Source: Prochlorococcus sp. AG-347-L02
Lineage (GTDB): Bacteria; Cyanobacteriota; Cyanobacteriia; PCC-6307; Cyanobiaceae
Assembly (NCBI GenBank): GCA_003281255.1
Contig: QCCL01000013.1
Span: 1-43,498, forward strand
Direction of reading: 5' to 3'
DNA: 43,498 bases
Each line of letters opens with the position of its first letter. Position 1 is the first letter of the stretch. The translations under genes and the position numbers were made by a program. Below, piece by piece: positions 9,060 to 18,112 of this stretch. The notes under the pieces were generated by a model, which was given only the letters and a program-made list of their open reading frames with translations, was not told the DNA's origin and did not search any database.

Positions 9060-11336
9060 TTACAACTCTGCTGGATTAACATCTATTGTTAAAAAAACAT
9101 TTTTTGGAATAAGTTTCCATAATATTGATCTATCAGGTAAAGGTATCTTTGTTCCTTCAGGACCATGTATTAATATCTGCCATCTAAATTTTTTACCGAC
9201 TTTAGCAATTAAACTAGGAGCAGGACCAATTAATTTCCAGTTCTTTTTCTCACAAAAATTGAGTAGATATTTTGCTAATTTTATTGCAATTGACTCAGTT
9301 AATTCATAATTTTCACCAGATAATTTAAGAAGGCAAATCATGCAAAATGGAAATAAATTAGCATCTTTTCTCAATTTCGAGTTTTCAGCTAAGAATCTTT
9401 CATAATCTCTTTTCTGAAGGTACGAAATTACAGGGTGGTTAGGTTTATATGTTTGAAAAATTACTTTTCCTTTTTTTTGAGCCCTGCCTGCCCTTCCAGC
9501 TAATTGCAAAAATAATTGTAATGATTTTTCTTCTGCCGAAATATCTGGGCGATGAAGCAACCCATCTGCTGCAATAACTACCGAAAGAGTAATATTGGGG
9601 ATGTCAATCCCTTTTGCCAACATTTGAGTTCCCACAAGAATATCAGCATCACCTTTAGAAAACTTTGAAAGAATATCTCTATGACCATCTTTTCCTGAAG
9701 TTGTATCTCTATCAAAACGAAGTACTCTTAAGTCAGGAAATTCTTCATTTAAAAACTCTATTACCCTTTGTGTACCTATTCCAAAAGGTTTAAAGGCAGT
9801 TGAATGACAATCTGGGCAACGATTGATCAATCTCGATTTATGATCACACCAATGACAGCTTAACCATTTTTTTCCTTGTGAACCGAGATGCACTGATAAA
9901 GGAACGTCACAGTTAGGGCAATTTATTAAATATCCGCAATTTCTACAACTTAAAAACCCACTGTGACCCCTCCTAGGGATCAAAATTATTGCCTGCTCTT
10001 TTTTTAAGCGTAGTTTAGGAAGCAATTGTAATAATTCATTGGAAAAAATTTTCATATTTCCTTTCTTGAACTCATCCCGCATATCAATAACTCTTATTTC
10101 AGGAATCTCATTACTGGATATCCTTTGTATCATTCTTACCAATTTAAAATTCTTATCAAAAATACACTTTTTCCAAGTCTTCATTGATGGGGTTGCACTC
10201 CCTAAAATTAACTTTGCAGAATTCCTTTTTACTATTTCAATAGCAATCTCTCTTGCGTCATAACAAGGCATAGGACTATCTTGTTTATAAGAAATATCAT
10301 GTTCTTCATCCATGATTATTAATCCTAGATTTCTGATTGGAAGAAAAACTGCGGACCTTGTTCCTATTACTATTAAAGGTTCATTAGGATTAATAATTTT
10401 CTTCCAAACTAAAGTTCTATGATTGGGAGAACAATTACTATGATATTCGTAAACGACATTATTAAATCGCCGACTAAACCTATCAATAAGTTGAGGAATT
10501 AGCCCAATTTCTGGGGCTAGTATCAAACAACTTTTTTTCTTAAGAAATTGATCTTCAGCAATTCTCATATAAACTTCTGTTTTACCTGAACCTGTTTCAC
10601 CCCATAGAAGTAGAGCATCTCCTGATTTCATTGTTTGAAATTCTTGAAATGCAATTTTTTGCTCATTTGTAAGATTTGGTTTTTTAATTGCAATATGATG
10701 ATTTAAAAAGGAATTTAATTTAGTATTTATATTTTTTTTTCTTTTAGATTTAACAAGGAAATTTTTACTTACCATTGAGTTAATTAGAGTGTAATTGAAA
10801 CCAGACTTTACTAATTCACTTTGCCAATTACCTTTTTCAGATAAAATATTCATTAAAAAAAATTCTTTTTTTGTTAATCCATTTTTTTTAATATCAAATT
10901 CTTTTTTAGTTTCAATCCATATTTGATCTTTAAAACCTTTAGAAAAATTCTTATATTTACCAATCCAGCCAGGAGGAAATGCAGTTTTAAACATTTTTAA
11001 ATTACTAACCATATAAAAAGAGGCTAAGGACTCTATCCATTCTCTCCAGGAGTCATCAATTATTTTTTTCTGCAAAATACTTTCAACAAACAAATATCTT
11101 ATGCTTTTTCCTCCAGCAATATTTGCTTCATCATTGTTGATTGTCGAAAAGTTTTTTTTTGAGATCACCAACCCATTCAATAATCTCCCTCTTAACCTAA
11201 CACTTACAATATCTCCAACTTCTGCTCCAAGATTATTTCCATCTAAATAGTAAAAGCTTTCATTACTACTACCTATATCAAGCAAGATTTCCAGTTTGTA
11301 GGAGATATTTAATAACTGATTACTTGCCGGCTTCAA
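9060..11336 (-). CDS. priA: Primosomal replication restart helicase PriA
   Basis: PriA recognises stalled forks, unwinds the lagging arm and reloads the replicative helicase. The 758-residue protein has the N-terminal DNA-binding region (about 1-190), Walker A GETGSGKTEVY near residue 245, and DEEH in motif II. A zinc-binding insert follows, with CRNCGYLINCPNC and CHWCDHKSRLINRCPDC. Motif V is LVGTQMLAKGIDIPN and motif VI is QLAGRAGRAQKKGK. All eight zinc-ligand cysteines appear present. A candidate promoter on the minus strand lies in the long gap before the sigma gene. Its stop abuts the DUF3153 stop. Confidence 0.95.
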   Translation of the reverse strand: MKPASNQLLNISYKLEILLDIGSSNESFYYLDGNNLGAEVGDIVSVRLRGRLLNGLVISKKNFSTINNDEANIAGGKSIRYLFVESILQKKIIDDSWREWIESLASFYMVSNLKMFKTAFPPGWIGKYKNFSKGFKDQIWIETKKEFDIKKNGLTKKEFFLMNILSEKGNWQSELVKSGFNYTLINSMVSKNFLVKSKRKKNINTKLNSFLNHHIAIKKPNLTNEQKIAFQEFQTMKSGDALLLWGETGSGKTEVYMRIAEDQFLKKKSCLILAPEIGLIPQLIDRFSRRFNNVVYEYHSNCSPNHRTLVWKKIINPNEPLIVIGTRSAVFLPIRNLGLIIMDEEHDISYKQDSPMPCYDAREIAIEIVKRNSAKLILGSATPSMKTWKKCIFDKNFKLVRMIQRISSNEIPEIRVIDMRDEFKKGNMKIFSNELLQLLPKLRLKKEQAIILIPRRGHSGFLSCRNCGYLINCPNCDVPLSVHLGSQGKKWLSCHWCDHKSRLINRCPDCHSTAFKPFGIGTQRVIEFLNEEFPDLRVLRFDRDTTSGKDGHRDILSKFSKGDADILVGTQMLAKGIDIPNITLSVVIAADGLLHRPDISAEEKSLQLFLQLAGRAGRAQKKGKVIFQTYKPNHPVISYLQKRDYERFLAENSKLRKDANLFPFCMICLLKLSGENYELTESIAIKLAKYLLNFCEKKNWKLIGPAPSLIAKVGKKFRWQILIHGPEGTKIPLPDRSILWKLIPKNVFLTIDVNPAEL

Positions 11337-11370
11337 AACTTTTTCTTAGTATTGGATTGTTGAACATTCC

Positions 11371-11477
11371 ACAAAGTGTTTTTTGCACATTGTAAGTATC
11401 CTGCTCTTAAGGGAGACATGAAGCTTTGATCATTGACTGAAAATTCAAAAAAATGATCTGCCTGTCTGAGAAATCCC
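11371..11477. other. Structured intergenic element between priA and the sigma gene
   Basis: The 324-nt gap 11337-11660 has no convincing gene. It contains two inverted-repeat structures. One pairs ACAAAGTG (11371-11378) with CACATTGT (11386-11393), with one mismatch and a 7-nt loop. The other is nested: GGG-AGACA (11411-11418) pairs with TGTCT (11463-11467) and CCC (11475-11477), enclosing a perfect 7-bp stem GATCATT/AATGATC (11428-11434, 11452-11458). The AT-rich stretch 11530-11570 also holds an imperfect inverted repeat. The element could be the priA mRNA leader, the sigma leader or a small RNA. The strand is undetermined. Confidence 0.4.
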
Positions 11478-11496
11478 AAGACTTTTTACTTTAGGT

Positions 11497-11524
11497 AATC
11501 TATAGCACTATTTAAATTTTTCAA
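11497..11524 (-). promoter_or_regulatory. Candidate sigma-70-type promoter for priA
   Basis: On the minus strand, TTGAAA (11519-11524) and TAGATT (11497-11502) are separated by 16 nt. This would start transcription near 11490, giving priA a leader of about 150 nt that includes the hairpins at 11371-11477. It is a motif match in AT-rich DNA, so chance is a real possibility. Confidence 0.35.
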
Positions 11525-11660
11525 CAATTTAGAAAACTTTTCTTATTCTCATTTTGTGAAAAAGTTTTTTAAACATTAAGGGGAACTTTACTACTAAATG
11601 TTCAAATTAGCCCTAAATAAAATTTTATCTAGTTAAATTCACCGTAGAAAGGAGTCAATT

Positions 11661-12842
11661 ATGTGTCCAGTTGCAGCAGAATCAAAGAATTCCAAGCCCA
11701 GTTCAAAAAAGAAGATTAATAAAAAAATTAATACAAACTTAGAAACAGTAGTTGAAGAAGTTAGTAATAAAAATAGTCAAAATTTACAGCCAACTTCTGA
11801 GTTAAACGAAAGCAGTGTTGAAAATAATAATGAATTTAGTGATTCTGAAGAAGAAGAAAAAGGACTCGGAAATGTAAAGCTTGGGCCAAAAGGTATCTAC
11901 ACTGAAGATTCAATAAGAGTTTATCTACAGGAAATTGGAAGAATTAGACTTTTAAGACCAGACGAAGAAATTGAGCTTGCAAGAAAAATTGCTGATTTAC
12001 TCCAATTAGAAGAGCTGGCAACTCAATATGAGTCAGAAAAAGGACATTTCCCATCTGTTAGAGAATGGGCCGAGTTAATAGATATGCCTCTTCCCAAATT
12101 CAGAAGAAGACTCCTCTTAGGAAGGAGAGCTAAAGAAAAAATGGTTCAATCAAATTTAAGATTGGTTGTTTCCATTGCTAAAAAATATATGAATAGAGGT
12201 TTATCATTTCAAGATTTAATCCAAGAAGGAAGTTTAGGTCTAATTAGGGCTGCGGAAAAATTTGACCATGAAAAAGGTTACAAGTTCTCTACATATGCAA
12301 CATGGTGGATTCGCCAAGCCATTACAAGAGCAATTGCAGATCAAAGCAGAACTATTAGATTGCCAGTTCACTTATATGAGACAATATCCAGAATTAAAAA
12401 AACAACAAAAGTCCTTAGCCAAGAATTTGGCAGGAAACCTAGTGAAGAAGAAATCGCTGAGAGTATGGAAATGACAATTGAAAAATTAAGATTTATAGCT
12501 AAAAGTGCGCAACTTCCTATTTCTTTAGAAACTCCAATAGGAAAAGAAGAAGACTCAAGACTCGGAGACTTTATAGAGGCCGATATAGAAAATCCAGAGC
12601 AAGATGTTTCTAAAACTTTATTAAGAGAGGATTTGGAAGGGGTTTTAGCCACTCTTAGTCCAAGAGAAAGAGATGTTCTCAGATTGAGATATGGAATTGA
12701 TGATGGAAGAATGAAAACTCTTGAAGAAATAGGCCAAATTTTTGATGTGACAAGAGAAAGAATTAGACAAATAGAGGCAAAAGCTCTCAGGAAACTTAGA
12801 CATCCAAATCGAAATGGAGTTTTAAAAGAATATATAAAATAA
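11661..12842 (+). CDS. rpoD: Principal RNA polymerase sigma factor (SigA/RpoD)
   Basis: Group 1-like sigma-70 factor that directs housekeeping transcription. Of 393 residues, about 1-75 are a low-complexity Lys/Ser/Asn/Glu-rich tail. Region 1.2 follows ([16 protein letters not shown], near 88), then region 2 with [31 protein letters not shown] and the -10 recognition helix [14 protein letters not shown], and region 3. Region 4 has the helix-turn-helix [20 protein letters not shown]. Cyanobacteria have several close paralogues, but the full-length region set and the completeness of regions 2 and 4 favour the principal factor. A strong AAAGGAG sits 7 nt upstream of ATG. hemC follows on the same strand. 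Confidence 0.93.
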   Translation: MCPVAAESKNSKPSSKKKINKKINTNLETVVEEVSNKNSQNLQPTSELNESSVENNNEFSDSEEEEKGLGNVKLGPKGIYTEDSIRVYLQEIGRIRLLRPDEEIELARKIADLLQLEELATQYESEKGHFPSVREWAELIDMPLPKFRRRLLLGRRAKEKMVQSNLRLVVSIAKKYMNRGLSFQDLIQEGSLGLIRAAEKFDHEKGYKFSTYATWWIRQAITRAIADQSRTIRLPVHLYETISRIKKTTKVLSQEFGRKPSEEEIAESMEMTIEKLRFIAKSAQLPISLETPIGKEEDSRLGDFIEADIENPEQDVSKTLLREDLEGVLATLSPRERDVLRLRYGIDDGRMKTLEEIGQIFDVTRERIRQIEAKALRKLRHPNRNGVLKEYIK

Positions 12843-12939
12843 AAAAAGTTAAGTATAGAATTTAGCTTTAAAAACTTGCAAAAGAATAGCTTAAAATAGA
12901 TTCGACTTTATTTTTTATTCAAACTCAAAATAATATTTA

Positions 12940-13896
12940 ATGACTGATTTTAAGCTGAAAATAGCTAGTAGAAGAAGTAAACTAGCAATGGTTCAAACTT
13001 TATGGGTTAAAGACCAACTAGAAAGGAATATACCCAATTTAGATGTATCTATAGAAGCTATGGCAACTCAAGGTGACAAAATCCTTGATGTAGCCTTAGC
13101 AAAAATAGGCGACAAAGGCTTATTTACAAAAGAACTTGAAGCACAAATGCTCGTAGGCCATGCAGATATAGCAGTACATTCTCTGAAAGATTTACCAACC
13201 AATTTGCCTAATGGCCTAAAATTAGGATGCATCACAAAAAGGGAAGATCCTGCAGATGCTTTAGTAGTAAGCAAACAAAATGATTGTTATAAATTAGAAA
13301 CCTTACCTGAAGGTTCGATTGTTGGAACAAGCTCTCTAAGAAGACTTGCACAATTAAGAAATAAGTACCCACATCTTGTTTTCAAAGATATCAGGGGAAA
13401 TGTTATTACAAGAATTGAAAAATTAGATGCCGGAGAATTTGATTGTATAATTCTTGCGGCCGCTGGTTTAAAGAGATTAGGATTTGAATCAAGAATTCAC
13501 CAGATAATACCAAGTGAAATTTCCCTTCATGCTGTTGGCCAAGGAGCTCTAGGCATTGAATGTAAATCTGATGATAAAAAAGTTTTAGAAATTATAAATG
13601 TCTTAGAAGATAAACCCACTAGTCAAAGATGTCTAGCTGAAAGGGCTTTTTTAAGAGAGCTTGAAGGTGGTTGCCAAGTCCCAATCGGTGTTAATAGTAA
13701 TATTGATAATGGACAACTTTACCTTACTGGGATGGTAGCCTCTCTGGATGGAGAAAGGCTTATAAAAGATCAAGTTATTGGCAATATTAATGATCCAGAA
13801 CTGGTAGGCATAGAGCTAGCAAAAAGACTAAAGCTCCAAGGTGCCGACAAAATACTCAGCGAAATATTTGAAGAATTTAGAGAAAACAAAAATTAG
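12940..13896 (+). CDS. hemC: Porphobilinogen deaminase (hydroxymethylbilane synthase)
   Basis: Joins four porphobilinogens into hydroxymethylbilane, a step shared by chlorophyll, heme and cobalamin synthesis. The 318-residue protein has the expected order of motifs. These are [13 protein letters not shown] at the N-terminus, [10 protein letters not shown] and VHSLKDLPT (catalytic region), and [11 protein letters not shown] with [13 protein letters not shown] (Arg residues binding substrate carboxylates). The cofactor-attachment loop is [11 protein letters not shown] with Cys near residue 245 for the dipyrromethane cofactor. It lies about 100 nt after the sigma gene. The stop codon directly abuts the convergent pyrophosphatase stop within an inverted repeat. 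Confidence 0.97.
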   Translation: MTDFKLKIASRRSKLAMVQTLWVKDQLERNIPNLDVSIEAMATQGDKILDVALAKIGDKGLFTKELEAQMLVGHADIAVHSLKDLPTNLPNGLKLGCITKREDPADALVVSKQNDCYKLETLPEGSIVGTSSLRRLAQLRNKYPHLVFKDIRGNVITRIEKLDAGEFDCIILAAAGLKRLGFESRIHQIIPSEISLHAVGQGALGIECKSDDKKVLEIINVLEDKPTSQRCLAERAFLRELEGGCQVPIGVNSNIDNGQLYLTGMVASLDGERLIKDQVIGNINDPELVGIELAKRLKLQGADKILSEIFEEFRENKN

Positions 13897-13911
13897 TTAA
13901 TTTACTAATTT
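13890..13911. terminator. Inverted repeat spanning the hemC and ppa stop codons
   Basis: AAATTAGT (13890-13897) and ACTAATTT (13904-13911) form a perfect 8-bp stem with a 6-nt loop. It contains the hemC TAG, and the ppa stop begins at its edge. It is symmetrical, so it could slow polymerase in both directions, but it is weak (almost no GC) and lacks a clear U tract. Confidence 0.35.
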
Positions 13912-14487
13912 AGGATCAATTTCTTTTTTGTATCTCTCTTCACAATCTTTAATCACTTTAACAGCTTCCTCTATACCAAAAAAACCATTAACAGTACATG
14001 TTCCAGGTTTTTTTAGATCTTTGTAGTGCTCCCAATAATACTTTGTTTCTTTTAACCAATGCTCTCCAAGGTCTTCATAACTTGAGATATGATCCATTCT
14101 TTTATCATCTGCGAGAACCGCTATTACCTTATCATCGACCTCTCCACCATCATCAAATTTCATAACCCCGATAATCCTTGCCTCTACAATAGATCCAGGT
14201 ATCAATGGCTCAGTTACACTAACAATTTCGACATCAAGTGGATCTCCATCTTCATCCCATGTCCTTGGTATACATCCATAAGCAAAAGGATAAGCAAGTG
14301 AAGAATAACCTACCCTATCAAGTTTAAGGTGGCCGGTTTCTGTAATTAATTCATATTTATTTATGGTATTAGAGTTCAATTCAACGATAGAGTTTATTAT
14401 TGTATTTGAGCTATCAGTGAAAGCATTTAGTATGTGCAATAAATTTGGTGTAATCCTGCTTGGGGGTTGATTAAGGTTTGCCATCAA
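13897..14487 (-). CDS. ppa: Inorganic pyrophosphatase, family I
   Basis: Hydrolyses pyrophosphate to phosphate, pulling biosynthetic reactions forward. The 196-residue product carries family I features: NKYELITETGHLKLDR near residues 43-58 (active-site Lys, Glu and Arg), YPFAYGCIPRTW, and the metal-binding signature DEDGDPLDVEIV near 80-91. DDKVIAVLADD and HYKDL follow further on. Key residues all look present. The N-terminal segment before residue 30 is longer than minimal bacterial enzymes, and the ATG pair MMAN offers two adjacent start codons. Convergent with hemC. The M32 peptidase gene lies upstream on the same strand. Confidence 0.95.
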   Translation of the reverse strand: MMANLNQPPSRITPNLLHILNAFTDSSNTIINSIVELNSNTINKYELITETGHLKLDRVGYSSLAYPFAYGCIPRTWDEDGDPLDVEIVSVTEPLIPGSIVEARIIGVMKFDDGGEVDDKVIAVLADDKRMDHISSYEDLGEHWLKETKYYWEHYKDLKKPGTCTVNGFFGIEEAVKVIKDCEERYKKEIDPKLVN

Positions 14488-14547
14488 GAAATAATTTTTA
14501 TTTATCTTACATCCTCACACTCAACCAAATTCTTTAAAAGTAATGTT

Positions 14548-16053
14548 TCAGCAAAAATCATTTATTTTAGACTTTAAATGATTAATAAAATAGTTTGGTG
14601 ATAGTTCTTCGTTAGTGACCGTTCTTATCAATTCCATAGAATTAACTGACCTTCCATATTTATGAACATTATTTCTTAACCATAAAATGATTTTTTGATA
14701 TTCACCATTTTGGATTAAATCATCTATTAGACCAATGTCTCTTTCCATTTGAGAAGATATTTGCGCGCTTATAAGATGACCTAACAAATATGAAGGGAAA
14801 TATCCAAACGCACCTTCACTCCAATGAACATCTTGAAGACAACCTTCTGAATCATTAGATGGTTTTATTCCTAGAAGTTCCCCATATCTTTTATTCCATT
14901 CCTCTGGAATATCTTCAGCAGGTAGCCCTCTTTCAATTAAATCTATTTCAAGTTCGGTTCTAATAAGAATATGTAAACCATAGGTCAATTCATCTGCCTC
15001 AACCCTATTTAATCCTGCTTCAAAATGATTAATAGATTTCCATAGTTCAAAAAAATTATTTAATGTACATCCAGCTGAAACAAATTTTTGAAAAAATCTT
15101 TTCGAAAAAGATTTGGATTTAACTATTCTATTTTCCCAAAATAATGATTGACTCTCATGTATACCCATAGAAGTTGCTTGACCTAAAGGCCAAGCAAACC
15201 ATTGATGACTCTGTGATGGTAGACCTTGCTCATAAATTGAATGTCCCCATTCATGTGCAGTTGCTAAAAAACTTGATAATGGTTCACCTTCAACAATTCT
15301 TGTTGTAATCCTATAATCACTAGGCCCTAATGTAATCGAAAAAGGATGGGGAGATTTACCCACAACAACTAGATCTTTATCTCGCCCAAACTCATCAAGT
15401 AATTTAGAACATAAATTATGTTGAGATTCTGGACTTAAATCCCAGTGATATTTCTTAGACTTTCTAATTCCTCTAATCAACTCTGGAAGAGTGTCTTTCA
15501 AAGGCTGAAACATTTTATTCAACAACTTTAAAGTTAATTCAGGCTCAAAGGGTTGGGCTAAAGTTTCCCATGGTGAATATTGATCTGATATTTGTTTTGC
15601 CTCTTCAATCCTTAATTTGACTAGTTCTTCAAAGAATGGGAGAAAAACTTTAAAATCTGATTTTTTCTTAGCTTCTTGCCAACTTTCATATCCTTTAGAT
15701 TTTGCCTTTGCTAAAGACTCAACTAATTTAGGATCTAAATTTTTCGCTTTATTAAATTCCTTGATTAAAAGATTAATGTTTCTTTGTTTACCTCTAATGA
15801 AGAGTTGATTATCCGAATTTTGTTCAGTATCTAATAATTCATTTTTAGCGGAGTGTATTAAATTAGAAAATTCTTCAGAAGAATTTCTTCTATGCAAGAT
15901 TTTTGCAATATAGGTAAGTTGTTCGGACCTCCAAGAAGCTCCTTTTTTGGGCATCCCAGTATTCTGATCCCAATAAAGTGTACTTTGGATTGAACCTAAA
16001 ATTTGAGTTTCTTTTAGATAAGCTCCAAGCTTATTCCATTGAATTTCTGCCAA
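14548..16053 (-). CDS. Carboxypeptidase Taq-type metallopeptidase (M32)
   Basis: A zinc-dependent carboxypeptidase that removes C-terminal residues from peptides in the cytoplasm. The 501-residue length is normal for M32. The metal motif HEWGH is at about residues 266-270, preceded by FLATAHEWGHSIYEQG. The downstream family motif HESQSLFWENRIV supplies the third ligand and associated Glu. Near the N-terminus is TLYWDQNTGMPKKGASWR, and EADELTYGLHILIRTELE lies near 355, both typical of the family. No signal peptide is present. It shares the minus strand with ppa 60 nt downstream and is divergent from the YjbQ gene. Confidence 0.93.
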   Translation of the reverse strand: MAEIQWNKLGAYLKETQILGSIQSTLYWDQNTGMPKKGASWRSEQLTYIAKILHRRNSSEEFSNLIHSAKNELLDTEQNSDNQLFIRGKQRNINLLIKEFNKAKNLDPKLVESLAKAKSKGYESWQEAKKKSDFKVFLPFFEELVKLRIEEAKQISDQYSPWETLAQPFEPELTLKLLNKMFQPLKDTLPELIRGIRKSKKYHWDLSPESQHNLCSKLLDEFGRDKDLVVVGKSPHPFSITLGPSDYRITTRIVEGEPLSSFLATAHEWGHSIYEQGLPSQSHQWFAWPLGQATSMGIHESQSLFWENRIVKSKSFSKRFFQKFVSAGCTLNNFFELWKSINHFEAGLNRVEADELTYGLHILIRTELEIDLIERGLPAEDIPEEWNKRYGELLGIKPSNDSEGCLQDVHWSEGAFGYFPSYLLGHLISAQISSQMERDIGLIDDLIQNGEYQKIILWLRNNVHKYGRSVNSMELIRTVTNEELSPNYFINHLKSKINDFC

Positions 16054-16161
16054 AAATTTATATATAAATTAAATTCATATTAAGATAAATTTTTTGATGT
16101 TTGAATAAAACATACATCGTTTATGCATAATAGAATATTTACTAATCGAGTTTTTACTTAT

Positions 16162-16647
16162 ATGGAACAAATATTTTCAAAATTAGAATTTACAACTCAT
16201 GGTGAGGGTTTTATTGACATAACTCATGATTTAAATTTATTTATTGAAAAAAATTATTTTGATTCAGGAATCTTAAATTTAACTTCTCTTCATACTAGTT
16301 GCAGCTTAACTATTAATGAGAATGCTGATCCAAACGTACTAAAAGACTTAAGAGAATATATGCAATCCATAGTCCCATATAATTCCTACTTAACTTTATC
16401 AAAAAGTAGAGAAGAAATTTCTTATAAACATTTTCAAGAAGGAGCTGATGATATGCCAGCACATATTAAAACATCCCTAACAAACACTTGTTTATCTTTA
16501 AGTTTTCAGGACAGTAATCTTATGCTTGGCACATGGCAAGCAGTGTATTTATGGGAACATAGATTTGATCAAAAAGAAAGGGTTTTGAATGTTCATATAA
16601 TTGGTGAGAAAAGGCAAAATATTTATAATGTAATTAATAAAAACTAA
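16162..16647 (+). CDS. YjbQ/UPF0047 family protein
   Basis: A compact beta-rich protein of a widespread family for which thiamin-phosphate synthase side activity has been reported. Its physiological role is not settled. Conserved segments are GFIDIT near the start, LHTSCSLTINENADPNVL, and MPAHIKTSLT. The C-terminal GTWQAVYLWEHR is the diagnostic motif. Translation is open from ATG 16123. I chose the ATG at 16162 (MEQIFSKLEF) because family members begin just before this point, although no clear ribosome site helps decide. The pterin dehydratase gene follows 13 nt later, suggesting co-transcription. Confidence 0.88.
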   Translation: MEQIFSKLEFTTHGEGFIDITHDLNLFIEKNYFDSGILNLTSLHTSCSLTINENADPNVLKDLREYMQSIVPYNSYLTLSKSREEISYKHFQEGADDMPAHIKTSLTNTCLSLSFQDSNLMLGTWQAVYLWEHRFDQKERVLNVHIIGEKRQNIYNVINKN

Positions 16648-16660
16648 TATTAATTATTTA

Positions 16661-16951
16661 ATGGAACCTTACCTTTTGCAAGATGAAGAATTAAAGGAAT
16701 TAGTTGTAAAAATACCCGGCTGGGAGATTAACAATGAACAAATCCAGAGAGAATTTAAATTTTCTAATTTCATTGAAGCCTTCTCATTTATGACTAAAAT
16801 TGCTTTAATATGCGAAAAATATAATCATCATCCTAATTGGGAAAATGTTTATTCAAAAGTAATGATTAGGTTAAGTACACATGATTTGGGGGGTATAACA
16901 AATCTGGATCAAACATTAGCTTCAGAAATAAATAAAGTTTTCGATCAATAA
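16661..16951 (+). CDS. Pterin-4a-carbinolamine dehydratase
   Basis: Dehydrates 4a-hydroxy-tetrahydropterins, recycling pterin cofactors. The family is also known for dimerisation roles. The 96-residue product has the length and motif set expected: WEINNEQIQREFKFSNF, FMTKIALICEKYNHHPNW with the catalytic His pair followed by Pro-Asn-Trp, then RLSTHDLGGIT. No phenylalanine hydroxylase is visible in the window, so the pterin substrate in this organism is unclear. The gene is between the YjbQ and CobW genes on the same strand. Confidence 0.92.
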   Translation: MEPYLLQDEELKELVVKIPGWEINNEQIQREFKFSNFIEAFSFMTKIALICEKYNHHPNWENVYSKVMIRLSTHDLGGITNLDQTLASEINKVFDQ

Positions 16952-16992
16952 AATTTCAAATTTAAATTTTTTCATTTCAAAAATGCTTCAAA

Positions 16993-18084
16993 ATGTCTAA
17001 AAAATTATTACCTGTAACGATTATTAGTGGATTTTTAGGTTCTGGTAAAACTACACTTTTAAATCATATTTTAAAAAATCAAGTTGGTCTTAAAACGGCT
17101 GTTTTGGTTAATGAATTTGGAGAGATAGGAATAGATAATGACTTAATAATAGAAGGCTCAGAAGATATGATTGAATTAAATAATGGCTGTATATGTTGCT
17201 CTATTAATGGTGAATTATTAAATACAGTATCCAAAGTTTTAGAAAGATCTGAAAAATTAGACTATATGATTGTCGAGACTACTGGTCTAGCAGATCCATT
17301 ACCAGTAGCCATGACTTTTGCAGCTGGAGATCTTCGAGAAAAAGTAAGATTAGATTCAATCATCACTGTTATTGATGGAGAAAATTTTGATTTTGAAATT
17401 AATAATAAAAGTGTCGCTTATTCTCAGATTTTATACGGAGATATTCTGCTGCTAAATAAATGTGATTTAGTCAACGAAGAAAAATTAAAAAAAGTCGAAA
17501 AATTTATAAATAAAATAAAAAAAGAACCAAGGATATTGAGATCAACAAATAGTGAAGTTGGATTACAAACAATAATAAGTGTAGGTCTCTTTGAAACAGA
17601 CACTTTTAAGTACAATAAAAATAAAGAAGATTTAGAAGACAATTCACACGATCATTCTTCTCATTCACACGATCATTCTTCTCATTCACACGATCATTCT
17701 TCTCATTCTCACGATCATTCTTCTCATTCTCACGATCATTCTTCTCATTCACACGATCATTCACACGATCATTCTCACGATTTGACCAATAATATAGAGG
17801 GTTTTACATCAGTTTCTTATGAGACATTTGAACCTTTTTCCTTAAGAAAGTTTCAATATTTCTTAGACAATCAAATCTCACAAAATGTTTTTAGGGCGAA
17901 AGGAATATTATGGTTTATGGAAAGTGAAAGAAAACACATTTTTCACCTGTCTGGAAAACGATTTTCTCTTGATGATGAAGAATGGAAAGGAGAAAAATTT
18001 AACAAGATAGTATTAATTGGTAAAAACTTAGATCATCAAACTATTAAGAATCAACTTTCATCATGTAGATTTAGTACAAATTAA
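16993..18084 (+). CDS. CobW/COG0523 G3E-family GTPase with His-rich repeat
   Basis: A metal-handling GTPase that delivers or senses metals such as Zn or Co. The exact metal varies between subfamilies. Of 363 residues, the N-terminal GTPase has Walker A GFLGSGKTTLLNHIL (residues 12-26), NEFGEIGIDN, the metal-site motif CICC at 66-69 preceded by NNGC, ETTGLADPLPV (Walker B region) and LNKCDL (base recognition). Residues 218-263 are a His/Asp/Ser repeat, then the CobW C-terminal domain (about 270-357). The repeat likely binds metal (inference). Preceded by the pterin dehydratase gene and followed by futB. Confidence 0.92.
   Translation: MSKKLLPVTIISGFLGSGKTTLLNHILKNQVGLKTAVLVNEFGEIGIDNDLIIEGSEDMIELNNGCICCSINGELLNTVSKVLERSEKLDYMIVETTGLADPLPVAMTFAAGDLREKVRLDSIITVIDGENFDFEINNKSVAYSQILYGDILLLNKCDLVNEEKLKKVEKFINKIKKEPRILRSTNSEVGLQTIISVGLFETDTFKYNKNKEDLEDNSHDHSSHSHDHSSHSHDHSSHSHDHSSHSHDHSSHSHDHSHDHSHDLTNNIEGFTSVSYETFEPFSLRKFQYFLDNQISQNVFRAKGILWFMESERKHIFHLSGKRFSLDDEEWKGEKFNKIVLIGKNLDHQTIKNQLSSCRFSTN
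17644..17781 (+). repeat. Tandem 21-bp repeat encoding SHDHSSH
   Basis: Five copies of a 21-bp unit encoding SHDHSSH (17644-17748) are followed by a shortened HDHS-type run to 17781. Copies differ at one serine codon (TCA or TCT), pointing to recent expansion. It lies in frame inside the CobW-type gene, between the GTPase and C-terminal domains. Confidence 0.95.
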
Positions 18085-18112
18085 ATTATAAATATTAGGG
18101 TTTATTTAATTT

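Noticed and set aside
16123..16161. Upstream ATG for the YjbQ gene
   Set aside because: The extra 13 residues have no counterpart in the family, which begins near MEQIFSKLEF.
17644..17781. CRISPR-like or intergenic repeat array
   Set aside because: Repeats are contiguous without spacers and encode an in-frame His-rich protein segment.
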